From contig JACQYI010000009.1 in the NCBI GenBank assembly GCA_016208305.1, positions 496,001 through 560,000 of the forward strand: a stretch of 64,000 nt of DNA, given 5' to 3'. Source of the stretch: Oscillatoriophycideae cyanobacterium NC_groundwater_1537_Pr4_S-0.65um_50_18 (lineage in GTDB: Bacteria > Cyanobacteriota > Cyanobacteriia > Elainellales > Elainellaceae). Positions within the stretch are counted from its first letter, which is position 1; each line of letters starts with the position of its first letter. The notes under the pieces are model-generated. The model saw only the letters and a program-made list of their open reading frames with translations. It searched no databases and was not told the origin of the DNA. Of the stretch, positions 51,956 to 62,173 are shown in pieces. The position numbers and the translations under genes are program-made.

Positions 51956-52425
51956 CCTTGGCCGGAGGGCAAATAATGCTGCATCGCCTGATCAATGAAT
52001 TTCTGCCAGGTTTCGTTGGGCGTCCAAATTTTGTCCATCTCTGCTTTTGCAGCTATGGCATCCACCTGCTGCTGCGTGACGCGATAGAGATAGGTAAAAG
52101 CAGACACGCGCATATTCATCGCGCAGTGAACAAATACTTTCCGCTCTGTGTTCTCCTTCAAGGTTTGAAAGAAGCGATCGAGATCTTCTAGCGTTGGGTT
52201 CTCCCATATCACGGGAATATGCACATATTCCAAACCTGCTGACTCTACGATCGCTTGCTCATGGGCGATCGCGTTGGTGGAATTAGGCAGCGCTAAGTTA
52301 ATCACGACCTGATATCCTGCCGCTTTAATTTCGGCAAACTGAGCTTCGGTGGGCTGTCCTGCGGTGGCAAGATGTTCTGTAATCGGAACAAAGTTGTAGA
52401 TCGGCTCAAGGGAGTGGGAAGACAT
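51952..52425 (-). CDS. Tyrosine-phosphatase-like protein with a CX4R loop
   Basis: 157 residues of the cyanobacterial/DUF442-like dual-specificity phosphatase group. YNFVPITEHLATAGQPTEAQF, a central VINLALPNS, and the P-loop VHCAMNMRVSAF: Cys101 and Arg106 are separated by four residues instead of the five of canonical HCX5R phosphatases. The loop would be one residue short, so activity is uncertain; the same pattern appears to be typical of this family. The last 4 bp overlap azlD, convergently. Confidence 0.82.
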   Translation of the reverse strand: MSSHSLEPIYNFVPITEHLATAGQPTEAQFAEIKAAGYQVVINLALPNSTNAIAHEQAIVESAGLEYVHIPVIWENPTLEDLDRFFQTLKENTERKVFVHCAMNMRVSAFTYLYRVTQQQVDAIAAKAEMDKIWTPNETWQKFIDQAMQHYLPSGQG

Positions 52426-52743
52426 ACTATTTCACAAAGGGGGGACAGAACCTACGGTGATGAAATTCTAGGCGATCGCCCTATTTGATTGAAAGGTACA
52501 GTTTCGCCCATCTCAAGGGGTAGCAGCGGTTGAGTCGGGGCAGGTTTGTTCAATAGGGTATTGGTGAAATCTATTTCTGTGTCAAATTCTGTGTCAAAAC
52601 TCGCCTCTACAGGTTCTGCGGAGGTGATAGGCTTTTCCAAAGCCAAAGGCAGCATCAAACAATTCGCTTTTCAGGTATTCTGTCTTTTCAGGTATCCTGT
52701 TGAAGACCCAACCCATACGCTTGATCATGCACCCGTCACCCCC
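52426..52743. repeat. Spacer with two kinds of short tandem repeats
   Basis: Before the methyltransferase start there are TTCTGTGTCAAA twice in tandem (52575-52598) and CTTTTCAGGTAT(T/C)CTGT twice in tandem (52667-52700). A TTG-initiated frame from 52546 crosses them but lacks family homology. Region probably holds the promoters of both divergent genes. Confidence 0.6.
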
Positions 52744-54186
52744 ATGAAATTTTGCAAACTCGCAGATATTACAGACTGGCAAGCGCCAAACTTTCCTACC
52801 ACCCAAGCCCTACTGCATGAACCCTACAGAAACCGTAAAACCTGGGAATACATTCAGGTTTATAACGGCTTACAGGCACTAGGACTTCTCAACGGCAAGA
52901 CTCATGCTCTGGGGCTAGGCGTAGGTGCCGAATCTTTGATATACGCCTTTACCAACGTTTGCGAACAGGTTGTTGCGACCGATCTCTACAACTCCCAAAA
53001 CTGGGAAACCGCCGCAATGCCAACCGCAGAAGTCTATCAAAAAAATCTATTTCCCTATCAGCCCGATCGCCTCTCTGTGCAGCATATGGACATGACACAG
53101 ATCGAGTTTCCAGATGAAAGCTTCGACTTTATCTGGAGCTGCTGCTCGATCGAACATGTCAACAGCTTTAGCGAACTGCACAAGGTCTATCAAGAAATCC
53201 ATCGCGTTCTCAAGCCCAACGGCATTGCTGCGCTCACCACGGAATACAATCCCTGCGACCAACACAGCTACGAACCCAACATGCTGTTTACCGATCGCTA
53301 CTGGATTGAGCAGTGGTTCACAGCAGAACAGCCTTTAGTCACAGGTTTCGAGCTACTCGATCCGCCTAGCCTGACGCTAGCCGATGCTCCAGAAAACCAG
53401 CCCCGCCCTAAACAAAACCCTGAAACGGCAATTCCCATCTACAGCAAAGACATCGTTATTAATAGCATTTCCTTCTTTTTGCGTAAATCAGCCGCTTTTT
53501 CGCAGACCTATAGCGATCGCTGGCTACCCGACCCCTTGCGGCGCTACCTCACCGCCTGCGAACTCCACCGACAAGCAGATTTCGCCGCAGCAGAAGCCCT
53601 GTTTCAACCGCTTGTAGAAGATGAAGCGATCGATGCTCGCACTCGCCTGAGTGCCCTGCGCTATCTGCTGGTGACGCTCAAAGCTCAGAACAAGCTAGAG
53701 CCGTTGCGCCATTACGGGCAACAGTTTTTTTACCTCTGCTCAACCTCAGAAAATAGTGACCACCTGCTGCCCATTGCCCATCAGCTCAAGAAAGCCGGAC
53801 TGTGGCAAGAGGCGCAGTCTGTGTACGATCGGGTGACGCAGTTGCGCGGCGCTTCGGCTAATCAGGTGGTTCGCAGCTTCATCGGACAAGCCGAATGCTG
53901 TGCTCAAAGCAACGACTATGCGGCAGCACTCGCCTTGACTGAAAAAGCCGAGCTTGCTCTTTCCCCCATTTGCCAAGATGAACAGCCCAAAGTCTGCTTC
54001 CATCGCGGCTTTTATCAAGAAAAGCTAGCCAACTTTGAAGCCGCCATTGCCGCCTACAAACAGGCATTGGCGATCGCCACACTCAGCCAGTCTCCTAAGT
54101 TTCAGCAAAACTGCCAGCTCCGACTCGACAAATGCCTCAAGGCGATCGCCTCCCGCACCCCGTCCTCTGCAACGGCCACCTTTTAG
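52744..54186 (+). CDS. SAM-dependent methyltransferase with C-terminal TPR repeats
   Basis: 480 residues from the ATG at 52744. N-terminal class I methyltransferase: SAM loop ALGLGVGAESLIYAF (about 57-71), acidic ATDLYN, VQHMDMTQIEFPDESFDFIWSCCSIEHV (about 118-145) and LKPNGIAALTTEYNP. From about residue 270 it changes to alpha-helical repeats of TPR type (ACELHRQADFAAAEALFQP...; CFHRGFYQEKLANFEAAIAAYKQAL). Methyltransferase-TPR fusions often modify surface polysaccharides. The acceptor is unknown. Confidence 0.87.
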   Translation: MKFCKLADITDWQAPNFPTTQALLHEPYRNRKTWEYIQVYNGLQALGLLNGKTHALGLGVGAESLIYAFTNVCEQVVATDLYNSQNWETAAMPTAEVYQKNLFPYQPDRLSVQHMDMTQIEFPDESFDFIWSCCSIEHVNSFSELHKVYQEIHRVLKPNGIAALTTEYNPCDQHSYEPNMLFTDRYWIEQWFTAEQPLVTGFELLDPPSLTLADAPENQPRPKQNPETAIPIYSKDIVINSISFFLRKSAAFSQTYSDRWLPDPLRRYLTACELHRQADFAAAEALFQPLVEDEAIDARTRLSALRYLLVTLKAQNKLEPLRHYGQQFFYLCSTSENSDHLLPIAHQLKKAGLWQEAQSVYDRVTQLRGASANQVVRSFIGQAECCAQSNDYAAALALTEKAELALSPICQDEQPKVCFHRGFYQEKLANFEAAIAAYKQALAIATLSQSPKFQQNCQLRLDKCLKAIASRTPSSATATF

Positions 54187-54338
54187 TAATGGCGGATGAT
54201 GCTTTGAGATCTGCTCTTCTCCATACGCGATCGCGTTGTCATCACAGAGGGCGATCGCAACCACTGCCAGAGAGAGCGGAGAATTGCCCCATCGTTCACA
54301 AAAGCATCATGCGATCGCCTTCCTGCTCAGTTTTTTTT

Positions 54339-55112
54339 CTAAAGGCACCCACTAGGCGGCAGAGCTGAGCCTGCATTAATCCGATTCAACCCAGTCAGAT
54401 CCAGAAGCGCGCTCTCATAGCGAACCACCTGGGAACCAATTTTGCGCCCTCGTCGGACGGATAAAGCTCTACTGGGACCGAAACCCGCAAAAGATTCTCC
54501 TGCACTCTGCACAGAAGCACCCTGAAGGGTTTGGACTGCAAAACCACTAATAGTGTTGCCGCGAACCTGTCCCTGGACACAAATCGCTTCTCCATCCACA
54601 TAAGAAAAACGTCCAGACACGTTATTTCCCTGCTTGCGGAAGAGGAACATGATGCCGCCATTGGCTAAAAGGGTTTCATCGGAAACAATGCTCTGGTTGA
54701 TAGTCCCATTCCAATAGCGATAATTGCCGTCAGCTAGAGCTTGAATGGTTGTTGTCAGTGCATTGACTGGCGCTAAAACCTCTGCCCGGCTAATTAGCGT
54801 CACCGTCTCACTTTGTCCGCAATCGGGATTTCCCTGGCAGGCTTCTGCTTGGATCTGGCCCGATTCGTAGGTGAGACGTACCCGTTTGCCCACTAGCTGT
54901 TGTTCACAAATCTCGAAGCGGGCAAATTCGGTTGAGGTTTGGCCACTATCGTCTGTCAGCTCTACATAACAGGCCCGGTCACCAGCAGTGAGGCTTTGAA
55001 TCGTGGCGATAGGGGGTTGGCTAGCGGTGGCGATAGAATCAAATGCTCTAACCAGCAGGATACTGGCAACGACGGTTGCAGAAACCCACTGACGTTTTGA
55101 AAATAATTTCAT
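54339..55112 (-). CDS. Secreted protein, unknown function
   Basis: 257 residues from the ATG at 55112 (MKLFSKRQWVSATVVASILLVRAF...), a typical signal peptide (hydrophobic about 11-22, ATA/SQ-like cleavage). The upstream in-frame ATG at 55211 adds 33 residues that would hide the signal and is rejected. The mature part has two halves: a small beta domain with CYVELTDDSGQTSTEFARFEICEQ and two paired Cys (CQGNPDC), then a domain with GTINQSIVSDETLLANGGIMFLFRKQGNNVSGRFSY. Probably periplasmic. I recognise no family with confidence. Confidence 0.65.
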   Translation of the reverse strand: MKLFSKRQWVSATVVASILLVRAFDSIATASQPPIATIQSLTAGDRACYVELTDDSGQTSTEFARFEICEQQLVGKRVRLTYESGQIQAEACQGNPDCGQSETVTLISRAEVLAPVNALTTTIQALADGNYRYWNGTINQSIVSDETLLANGGIMFLFRKQGNNVSGRFSYVDGEAICVQGQVRGNTISGFAVQTLQGASVQSAGESFAGFGPSRALSVRRGRKIGSQVVRYESALLDLTGLNRINAGSALPPSGCL

Positions 55113-55291
55113 GGTGAAAATTCTAGTAATTGTTAAATTGTCGGTCGAATTAGCGAGAGCGGCTGTCGATGCCTCAACCTTTGAGAAAGATACATCTAGG
55201 CGTATGAGCAAGGCGATATCTCAATGCGGAAGTTGGCAATCACCAATATGAAACTTAATGGGCAGAGATGGGAGAGGAGCATCGCGCTAAT

Positions 55292-56956
55292 TTAGGACTT
55301 ATCCGATCGCCGTCTTTCCGATCGCAGGATCGTCACAACCAGCCATAGCCCTAACAGACTCGCCACAGCAAAGAAAACATTGCCGATAAGCTGAAGCTGT
55401 GGCGTTTGTTGCCCTGTAGAAATGATGGCAGCTCCAATAATCAGCGCTCCCACCACTGTACTCGATGATCGTCGGTTGGCCGCCTGATCGATCGATCGCC
55501 GCATAGCATTGAGGTCTTGCAGCGTAATATTCAGCCGCAGGGTTTCAGACGTTAGCCGATTTAGCAAAAAACCGACTTGGCGGGGCGAGTCCAGAGATAG
55601 CTGCTTAAACTCCAAAGCCGTTCGCAAAACCGATCGCATCGGTTCATCGCCCACGAGCTGCCGCTGAAATAAATCGGTCATCAAGGGGCGAATTTCATCC
55701 ACAATATTGACCGATGCATCAAAGCCTCGACCTGTGCCCTCTAGATTGGCGATCGATTTAGTCAATAGTCCAATGTTGCTAGGCAACCGCAAATTGTTGA
55801 GGCGGGCAGCTTCCAAAATTTTGCCAAACATTTCGCCAATGTTGATTTTGGCTAAGCTGAGGTTGTAGTACTGACGCAAGAGGCGATCGTATTCGGCCTG
55901 TAGCCGCATCAGGTTAATGGGCTGGCTCATATCCATCGGTTCTGCCAACTGCAAGGTCAGTTGAGCGCAGCGATTGGAGTCGGCATCGATAATCGCCAGC
56001 ACCAGCTCTACCATAATCGATTGGGTTCGGCGATCGAGGGTGCCCATCATGCCGCAGTCCAAAATGCCTACCCGCCCGTCATGTAGATAAAACAAGTTGC
56101 CGGGATGCGGATCAGCATGAAAGAAGCCATCGAGCAGGTACTGCTGAAGAAAAGCTCTAAACAGCAGCGTGGTAAAGGCATGGCGCTCAGCATCCACATC
56201 GCCCCCATAATGCTCTCCGGTCAGCTGGGCACGGAGAATGGGCACCCCATCTAGCCACTGCAAAATTAAGATTTTTTTGCTGGAGTAATAGACTTCGGGC
56301 ACCACCACCTGGCTCGGATTAAACCAGCGACTGTTGGCTAGGGTGGTGCGCAGCCGATCGGTGTACTCAGCTTCTAGGGTAAAGTCCAGTTCGCTCAGCA
56401 GCGAGGCGCTAAACTCTTCGGCCAAAGCCACCACGTTATAGCGTTTGCCAAACTGGGTCGGAGACAGCAAGGCGGCAATTTGCTTAAACACGGCAATATC
56501 GCGCGCCACAATCGTTTCAATGCCGGGACGCTGAATCTTGACGGCAGCTCTCTGGCCATTTTTCAACACGGCCTCATGGGTCTGAGCAATAGAACCTGCG
56601 GCGATCGCCTCCTGGTTGATGCTTTCAAACATCTCTTCTAAAGGTTGAGGCACCGATTGACGGAGCTGAATCTCCAGGTCTGACCAGAGGACAGGCGGCA
56701 CATTGGTTTGCAGATTGCTCAGCGCTTCGACATAAGACGCAGGCAGCAAGTCAGGACGGGTACTCATGAGCTGGCCTAGCTTGACATAGGCAGGGCCTAA
56801 ATCCACTAAGATATTGCGAAGCACTTCTGGAGCGGGCACTTCTGGCTCATCACCTTTGCCGATCGTCAAGAGCTGACGCATATAATCCCAGCCATGCCGA
56901 ATCAACACTTCAATAATTTCGCGTTGACGGACGACGGGGGTTAGGAGAGGGGTCAT
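55292..56956 (-). CDS. AarF/ABC1/UbiB family atypical kinase
   Basis: 554 residues. Family motifs: KxGQ in YVKLGQLMSTRPDLLP (about 56-72), QTHEAVLKNGQRAAVKIQRPGI, HADPHPGNLFYLHDGRVGILDCGMMG (catalytic loop and DFG-like), and two C-terminal membrane helices (about 505-545). UbiB-type proteins support ubiquinone or, in cyanobacteria and plastids, prenylquinone metabolism and ABC1K-like plastoglobule functions. Precise substrate is unknown. Confidence 0.92.
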   Translation of the reverse strand: MTPLLTPVVRQREIIEVLIRHGWDYMRQLLTIGKGDEPEVPAPEVLRNILVDLGPAYVKLGQLMSTRPDLLPASYVEALSNLQTNVPPVLWSDLEIQLRQSVPQPLEEMFESINQEAIAAGSIAQTHEAVLKNGQRAAVKIQRPGIETIVARDIAVFKQIAALLSPTQFGKRYNVVALAEEFSASLLSELDFTLEAEYTDRLRTTLANSRWFNPSQVVVPEVYYSSKKILILQWLDGVPILRAQLTGEHYGGDVDAERHAFTTLLFRAFLQQYLLDGFFHADPHPGNLFYLHDGRVGILDCGMMGTLDRRTQSIMVELVLAIIDADSNRCAQLTLQLAEPMDMSQPINLMRLQAEYDRLLRQYYNLSLAKINIGEMFGKILEAARLNNLRLPSNIGLLTKSIANLEGTGRGFDASVNIVDEIRPLMTDLFQRQLVGDEPMRSVLRTALEFKQLSLDSPRQVGFLLNRLTSETLRLNITLQDLNAMRRSIDQAANRRSSSTVVGALIIGAAIISTGQQTPQLQLIGNVFFAVASLLGLWLVVTILRSERRRSDKS

Positions 56957-57001
56957 AAATCAAGTTGAGAGGGGTGCTACTTTGATCCTACAAACAAAAA
57001 A

Positions 57002-57029
57002 TCAGTGGTGCCGTTTAGAACACCACTGA
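57002..57029 (-). terminator. Intrinsic terminator downstream of the LPG-RP repeat gene
   Basis: 9-bp stem TCAGTGGTG/CACCACTGA around a 10-nt loop, followed on the minus strand by ATTTTTTGTTTG. It lies 200 bp beyond the stop of the repeat-protein gene and 45 bp upstream of the UbiB-family start, so it separates the two. Confidence 0.8.
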
Positions 57030-57231
57030 GTCTATCCACTTCAACCCTTCATCCCCAAATTTTGGGTATTGTTTAACCCGGCCACAAAATCCATGTTGAA
57101 AGGGACACAGAGCGCATCTCTCAACATCAATTTCATCGATAAAATCGGCAACACCAGCTTTTGGATGTCATCAACAAAGTCATCACCCAAGTTAGGACAA
57201 CTCGATGACCAACCAATTCTTATCGCGATCG

Positions 57232-57813
57232 CTAGTCCAAAAAGCCCATCAGCGGTTCGCCGTCGCCAATTGAGTTAGAGGCGATCGGGCGGCCACCGGG
57301 CAAACCTGAGCTTTCCATCAACTGAGGATCGCTAATCATTACGGGACGACCACCCGGCAGTGTCAAATCTTCGCGAACGGCAAGTTCGCTGGCAAAGATG
57401 GGACGATGACCCGGCAGTGCATAGCTGGCAATGTGCAAATGGCTTGCGGTAATGGGGCGATTGTTGAAATACATCGCATACACCTCTAACCCATCAGAAG
57501 GCATGGGATTGAACCCTGCAAGCTCAATCTCCCCTTCTTTGGTATCGGGCTGCACTGTTATTCCAGACTCGCCATGCCCATTCGTCTTGGCTTCACGCTT
57601 CTCAGAAAGCTCCAGCTTTCCTGCTTTTGGCTGTGCCGCTTCGCCGCTGGCGCTCTGATCTTGTACCACCATCTCTTCCTCCTGTTCAACTGCGTTATCT
57701 AGCGACCCGAGGCGAACCGATAGGCTTTGCTCTAGGTGCGTTGCCTGCTTTTCTAAAGGGCGCACTGCGTACCTTTCAAAAAACTGAACAATGCGGCTAA
57801 AACACTCCTTCAA
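57232..57813 (-). CDS. Protein with four LPGxRPI repeats, unknown function
   Basis: 193 residues. N-terminal helix (SRIVQFFERYAVRPL), a Glu/Gln-rich middle, then repeats spaced 18-19 residues apart: the RP pairs are at 119-120, 137-138, 156-157 and 175-176, each in a context like LPGxRPI.xSxL. It has no signal peptide or membrane helix. The repeat is a short module that I do not recognise by name; it could bind a repeated partner or nucleic acid. The stop codon overlaps nothing and its own terminator follows. Confidence 0.65.
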   Translation of the reverse strand: MKECFSRIVQFFERYAVRPLEKQATHLEQSLSVRLGSLDNAVEQEEEMVVQDQSASGEAAQPKAGKLELSEKREAKTNGHGESGITVQPDTKEGEIELAGFNPMPSDGLEVYAMYFNNRPITASHLHIASYALPGHRPIFASELAVREDLTLPGGRPVMISDPQLMESSGLPGGRPIASNSIGDGEPLMGFLD

Positions 57814-58173
57814 TTCCCACCCTATTCAGCCCATACTTTTACAACTTTTGTCAGGCCTAATTTTTAATCTTAATGAAGTTAAGTTTCAGATTTTCCCTGA
57901 ATATTAGAGTCGTCACCTGGCAGTATTATATGCGGAAACGTGGCTATCTCATCTGGCAGCTAACCCGCCAAATGATAGGTATCTTTTAAGAATTGCATTA
58001 GCTTTGCTGAGGGGAAGCTAAGGATCGTAGAAAATGACGCTGGAAGATTTTCTTGAAGAAGCAGGCCGCTTTTTTCAAGAAAATCTTGCGACCTTAGCTT
58101 GCCCTCTGATCGGGAAAGGATCTTGTTGTGAAAGCATGCCCCCCACAACAAAAAACCTGTCTAGCTAAGACTT
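57814..58173. other. 360-bp spacer with a long A/T hairpin
   Basis: No supported gene. It contains a hairpin at 58044-58087 with a 13-bp perfect stem (AAGATTTTCTTGA and complement), extended inward by further A-T pairs to AAGAA/TTTTTT. It is between the psb32 stop (58174) and the repeat-protein start. No T-run follows on the minus strand, so I do not call it a terminator. Confidence 0.5.
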
Positions 58174-58902
58174 TTAACCCTGAGAAACCTGGTAGAAATA
58201 GTAAGTTGCCATCGGAATAATGGTTGCCAGCGCCAACAAAACCACGACCACAATAGTAGCGCTGCGATCGTCCGTCTCTTCAGCCTTGGCGAAGGTGCCT
58301 TCTACATTAATCGTGTCTTCTACAATCGGTGGCCCTGGGTCAGGCTGACCTGCCAAGACAAGCCCAAGGCGATCGCTAGCATCCAAAAAGGCTTGATTGT
58401 ATTTATTCCCATCTCGCAGCGGCACCATCATGGTTTCCTGAACAATGCTGCTGGCAGTTTCGTCGGGCAAGAGCGACTTGACGGCTTCACCTGTGCGAAT
58501 TGCGGTTGTGTTGGTGACGTTATCGAGGACGATCAGCACCTGATTTTCCTGTGCTTTCGAGGTGGGATACCATTTCTTAAAGAGTGCCTCGGTAAAGGTC
58601 TCGATCGTTTCTCCGTAGTCTAAACGGTGGATGGTCGCCAGCCTAACTTCATTGCCAGTCGTGGCGGCTATTTCTGCTAATTCACCATTAAGTTCGTTTT
58701 GAGTCAAGCGACTCATGACCCCAGCCTGATCCACGATCCAGGTGCCTGCTCCCAGGTTGGGCATGCTGTAGACCCCGGTAGCATAGGCAGGTAGGCTGCC
58801 CATCCCCCAAAGCTGAATTACCAAAGCCCATGCCACCACGGGCAACATTAGAGACCGGAACCAACCGACAACTTGACCGAGGGGCTGTATCATCCTACCC
58901 AT
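58174..58902 (-). CDS. psb32: TPM-domain thylakoid protein (Psb32-like)
   Basis: 242 residues: signal/transit region (hydrophobic about 18-38), the TPM domain (about 50-185; WIVDQAGVMSRLTQNELNGELAEIAATTGNEVRLATI, VLDNVTNTTAIRTGEAVKSLLPDE) and a C-terminal membrane helix (about 215-236). It matches cyanobacterial Psb32 (TPM family), a thylakoid-membrane protein implicated in photosystem II protection and repair. The TPM domain lies in the lumen or periplasm. Together with Psb29 this is the second PSII-maintenance gene in the window. Confidence 0.87.
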   Translation of the reverse strand: MGRMIQPLGQVVGWFRSLMLPVVAWALVIQLWGMGSLPAYATGVYSMPNLGAGTWIVDQAGVMSRLTQNELNGELAEIAATTGNEVRLATIHRLDYGETIETFTEALFKKWYPTSKAQENQVLIVLDNVTNTTAIRTGEAVKSLLPDETASSIVQETMMVPLRDGNKYNQAFLDASDRLGLVLAGQPDPGPPIVEDTINVEGTFAKAEETDDRSATIVVVVLLALATIIPMATYYFYQVSQG

Positions 58903-59015
58903 TCCTTAATGCTTCTTTTCAAAATATTACAGGTGAATGGAAGAGGATGAGAAGCGATCGTTTATTTTTGTTGCAATCTTTGGCATGTTGCAATTTTTGG
59001 CATTCAGACAAAAAA

Positions 59016-59037
59016 AGGCGCGACAGTCGCCGCGCCT
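59016..59037 (-). terminator. Intrinsic terminator of ppc
   Basis: AGGCGCG/CGCGCCT stem with an 8-nt loop. On the minus strand it is followed by a seven-T run (TTTTTTTGTC), 44 bp after the ppc stop (59081). A textbook terminator. Confidence 0.88.
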
Positions 59038-59080
59038 ACCCTTCAGGATGTCACCTCAAGCTTTGCCAGGGTTAACTGCA

Positions 59081-62000
59081 TTAACCCGTGTTGCGCATTC
59101 CGGCTGCAATACCGTTGATCGTTAGCAACGCACCACGCAGTAGCTCACCTCGGCTGTAGCGCGATCGAATTGCGCCAGAAGTAGCGCTGTTCTTGTGCTG
59201 CCGCAGCCGCTTAATCAGCGAAACCTGGAGGAAGCCCAGCGGCACAATGGTGCTATTGCGCAACTGAACCGATCGCTGCAAGTCGGGGTCGCCATCCAGC
59301 AGCCGCTTATGCCCAGCAATCTTCAGCACTAGATCACGGGTGAGGTTATATTCGGCAACGATTTGCTCAAATACGCCCTCTAACCGCTGCCGATCGCCGG
59401 ACTGAGCCAGTTCGCTGACATAGTGATGCGCCATGTTCAAATCAACTTTAGAAAGGGTCATTTCGCATTTGGAAATCACCATTCTAAAGAAAGGCCACTT
59501 GTAGTAGAAGTAGCGCAACAGCTTCAAGTTTTCTTGGGGGGCCTCTTCTAAAAAGCTCTGAATTGCCGTACCTACGCCATACCAAGAAGGCAGCAGCACG
59601 CGGGTCTGTGTCCAGCTAAACACCCAAGGAATAGCGCGCAGGCTCGTGATGTCTTTTTTAGCGCCGCTGCGACGTGCCGGACGAGAGCTAATCTGAAGCT
59701 GGCTGATTTCTTCGATAGGGGTGACTTGCAGGAAGAAATCAAGAAAGTCAGGCTGCTCGTAGATCAGGTTGCGGTAATGTGCCCGCGATCGCGCCGCCAA
59801 CTCCTCCATAATCTCGTGCCAGGGCTGGATATCATCAAAGCCGCTGCGTAAGAGACTAGCTTGCAATACAGCTGTGGTAACGGTTTCCAGATTATAGAGC
59901 GCCAGCTCTGGCAGATTGTACTTAGAGGCCAGCACTTCGCCTTGCTCAGTAATTTTGATGCGTCCATCAATGCTGCGTCCGGGCTGCGCCAAGATGGCCG
60001 CGTAAGCAGGGCCGCCGCCCCGTCCGACTGAGCCACCCCGCCCATGGAAGATGCGTAGAGCCACGCCATACTGTTCGGCGATCGCCTGGAGTGCCTGCTG
60101 GGCTTTGTGAATCTCCCAGTTGCTGCTGAGAAACCCTGAGTCTTTGTTGCTATCAGAGTAGCCCAGCATGATTTCTTGCAGAGGCTGGATCGGCTCATCA
60201 GACGGCGGCTCTTCCCCAAGACCCTGTGCCAGCAGCTTGCGGTACAGAGGCAGCTCAAACAGTTCGCGCATGACGGCTGGAGCACGCTGCAAGTCCTCAA
60301 CGGTCTCAAACAAAGGCACAACCTTGATGGTGCCGACGCCCGTGAGGGGATCGTATAGCCCTGCTTCTTTTGCCAGCAGCAGCACCTCCAGCAAGTCGCT
60401 GGCGTAGTTGCTCATGCTGATAATGTAGGTGTGGCAAATGCCCTGCCCAAACTCTTGCTGTAGCCGCCGCAGCATGCGGAAGGTTTCGATCGCCTCGTTG
60501 GTGCGCTCTGAGAAAGGCAGCTCATTGGAAATCAACGGACGGCGAGTTTGGAGTTCTGTCGAGAGCCAGAGCGATCGCTGCTCTTCTGACAGATTGTTAT
60601 AAGGGCAGTGCATCACCTGCATATACTCAATCACTTCGTTCAAAGTGTCTGAGTGGCGGGTGCTTTCTTGCCGAATGTCGAGGTGCGCCAGATTGAAGCC
60701 ATAGATTTCCACCTGGCAGATCAGGTTCTCTAGCTCTTTGCAGCTTAGCCCCGTTTCCTGCAAGTTGTTCTGAATGAGCTTTAGCTCGACCAGCATCTCA
60801 TCGCCGGAGCGATAGACCAGATTGGCATCGGCTTCGGGTAAGTTGCCCTGGGCGTAGTCACCCTCATAGAGCTGCATACTGCGATCGAGGGTATTTTCTA
60901 GCCGCTTTTGGATGTAGGCCAGCTTGAGGCGGTACGGCTCCTGACGGTAGCGAATTGCCAGCAGATCATAAACCTCAGGCAGCTGCGCCTGATCTTGCTC
61001 TAGAGACTCCAACAGTCCTGGCAGTACATCGCTCCAGTGTAGAGATAGGCTCAAGAGCGTAGTTAGGTGCTTGACAGAGTGGATATACTTGCGCAGCACC
61101 AGGTTTCTCTGATAGCACGCTGTTTTCCAGGTAATTTCAGGCGTGACAGAAGGGTTGCCATCGCGATCGGAACCGACCCAAGAGCCAAACCGACAAAAAT
61201 TATGCTTGGGCGGACGCAACAGCGGATAGGTGCTCTTCAACGCGCGGCAGAAGCGATGGTAGAGGTGAGGAATGACATCAAACAGCACTTCTTGAAAGTA
61301 ATGCAGCGTGAAATCTACCTCATCTAAAACCGTAGGTTTGAACTGGTGCAGCTCGTCCGTTCGCCACCAGAGGCGAATCTCTTCCATGAGCTGATCCTTC
61401 AACTCTTCGGCTTCCCAAGAAGAACTCAGGCCCATCGGCTGCAAGCCTTCTTCCACTTGATCAATCTGACGCAAAATTTTGGCAATGCGGCGCTGCTTGT
61501 CTCGAATGGTGTGTCGCACAATTTCAGTCGGGTGTGCGGTGAAGACCATCTGCACATCCAGATTGTCGATCAGATGCTGAATCTGACGCGGAGGAACATT
61601 CAACTGTCGCAGCTTGGGGAAAAGCGTTTGTAGCGTGTTGGCTTCGGGATTGCCCGGCGGATCTTGCAAACTCTTCTTCAACATCTCGGCCTGAGGCGAA
61701 CCTTCGGGTTCGTCGCTGTCGAGGGAGTAGACAGCCGCAGAATCAAACACGGAAGAGTTGACGGCTTCTGGAGAAGATTGCTGCTCATAGGCGGCGCGAT
61801 ACTGCTGCTGCTGTCCGCGCTGCTCGTAATGTTGTTCAACGATGTTGATCAGCTGAAAGTAAAGCGCAAAGGCTCGTGCCGCTCGAATTGCCTCATTGAG
61901 ATCAAGTCCTTCGACAACCTTTAGCGCTTCCAGTTCAGTCGTTTCAGGCACCTGCCCTTCTGGAGTGTAGATGGAGCGCAACTGACCCAGCAAATCGACC

Positions 62001-62173
62001 AACTGCTGACCGCACTCTTGTTGGAGCACTAGCTCCCATAAATCCTCTACAATTCTGAGGCGATGACGCAAAAACAGATCGGAGGTGAAGACTGGCGCTG
62101 CGTCTTGATTTTTCTCCTCTGTTGCCGTGCCGGAACGGGAAGCGTCGTCTGAGGATTGAAGGATTGAACTCAT
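59081..62173 (-). CDS. ppc: Phosphoenolpyruvate carboxylase
   Basis: Fixes bicarbonate onto PEP to give oxaloacetate, replenishing the cyanobacterial C4 pool. 1030 residues from the ATG at 62173; the frame begins a few codons earlier at a TTG. Signature motifs are the catalytic-site [16 protein letters not shown]-binding [10 protein letters not shown], the glycine-rich [14 protein letters not shown], and the C-terminal GMRNTG. Typical length of cyanobacterial PEPC, with a divergent serine/glutamine-rich N-terminus and insert at about 130-180. It has its own terminator. Confidence 0.97.
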   Translation of the reverse strand: MSSILQSSDDASRSGTATEEKNQDAAPVFTSDLFLRHRLRIVEDLWELVLQQECGQQLVDLLGQLRSIYTPEGQVPETTELEALKVVEGLDLNEAIRAARAFALYFQLINIVEQHYEQRGQQQQYRAAYEQQSSPEAVNSSVFDSAAVYSLDSDEPEGSPQAEMLKKSLQDPPGNPEANTLQTLFPKLRQLNVPPRQIQHLIDNLDVQMVFTAHPTEIVRHTIRDKQRRIAKILRQIDQVEEGLQPMGLSSSWEAEELKDQLMEEIRLWWRTDELHQFKPTVLDEVDFTLHYFQEVLFDVIPHLYHRFCRALKSTYPLLRPPKHNFCRFGSWVGSDRDGNPSVTPEITWKTACYQRNLVLRKYIHSVKHLTTLLSLSLHWSDVLPGLLESLEQDQAQLPEVYDLLAIRYRQEPYRLKLAYIQKRLENTLDRSMQLYEGDYAQGNLPEADANLVYRSGDEMLVELKLIQNNLQETGLSCKELENLICQVEIYGFNLAHLDIRQESTRHSDTLNEVIEYMQVMHCPYNNLSEEQRSLWLSTELQTRRPLISNELPFSERTNEAIETFRMLRRLQQEFGQGICHTYIISMSNYASDLLEVLLLAKEAGLYDPLTGVGTIKVVPLFETVEDLQRAPAVMRELFELPLYRKLLAQGLGEEPPSDEPIQPLQEIMLGYSDSNKDSGFLSSNWEIHKAQQALQAIAEQYGVALRIFHGRGGSVGRGGGPAYAAILAQPGRSIDGRIKITEQGEVLASKYNLPELALYNLETVTTAVLQASLLRSGFDDIQPWHEIMEELAARSRAHYRNLIYEQPDFLDFFLQVTPIEEISQLQISSRPARRSGAKKDITSLRAIPWVFSWTQTRVLLPSWYGVGTAIQSFLEEAPQENLKLLRYFYYKWPFFRMVISKCEMTLSKVDLNMAHHYVSELAQSGDRQRLEGVFEQIVAEYNLTRDLVLKIAGHKRLLDGDPDLQRSVQLRNSTIVPLGFLQVSLIKRLRQHKNSATSGAIRSRYSRGELLRGALLTINGIAAGMRNTG

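Noticed and set aside
57069-57278. 69-codon plus ORF before the repeat-protein gene
   Set aside because: Overlaps the 3' end of the repeat-protein gene on the opposite strand, no homology.
59764-60321. 185-codon minus frame within ppc
   Set aside because: It is an alternative frame of the PEP carboxylase gene with high Cys/Leu content and no homology.
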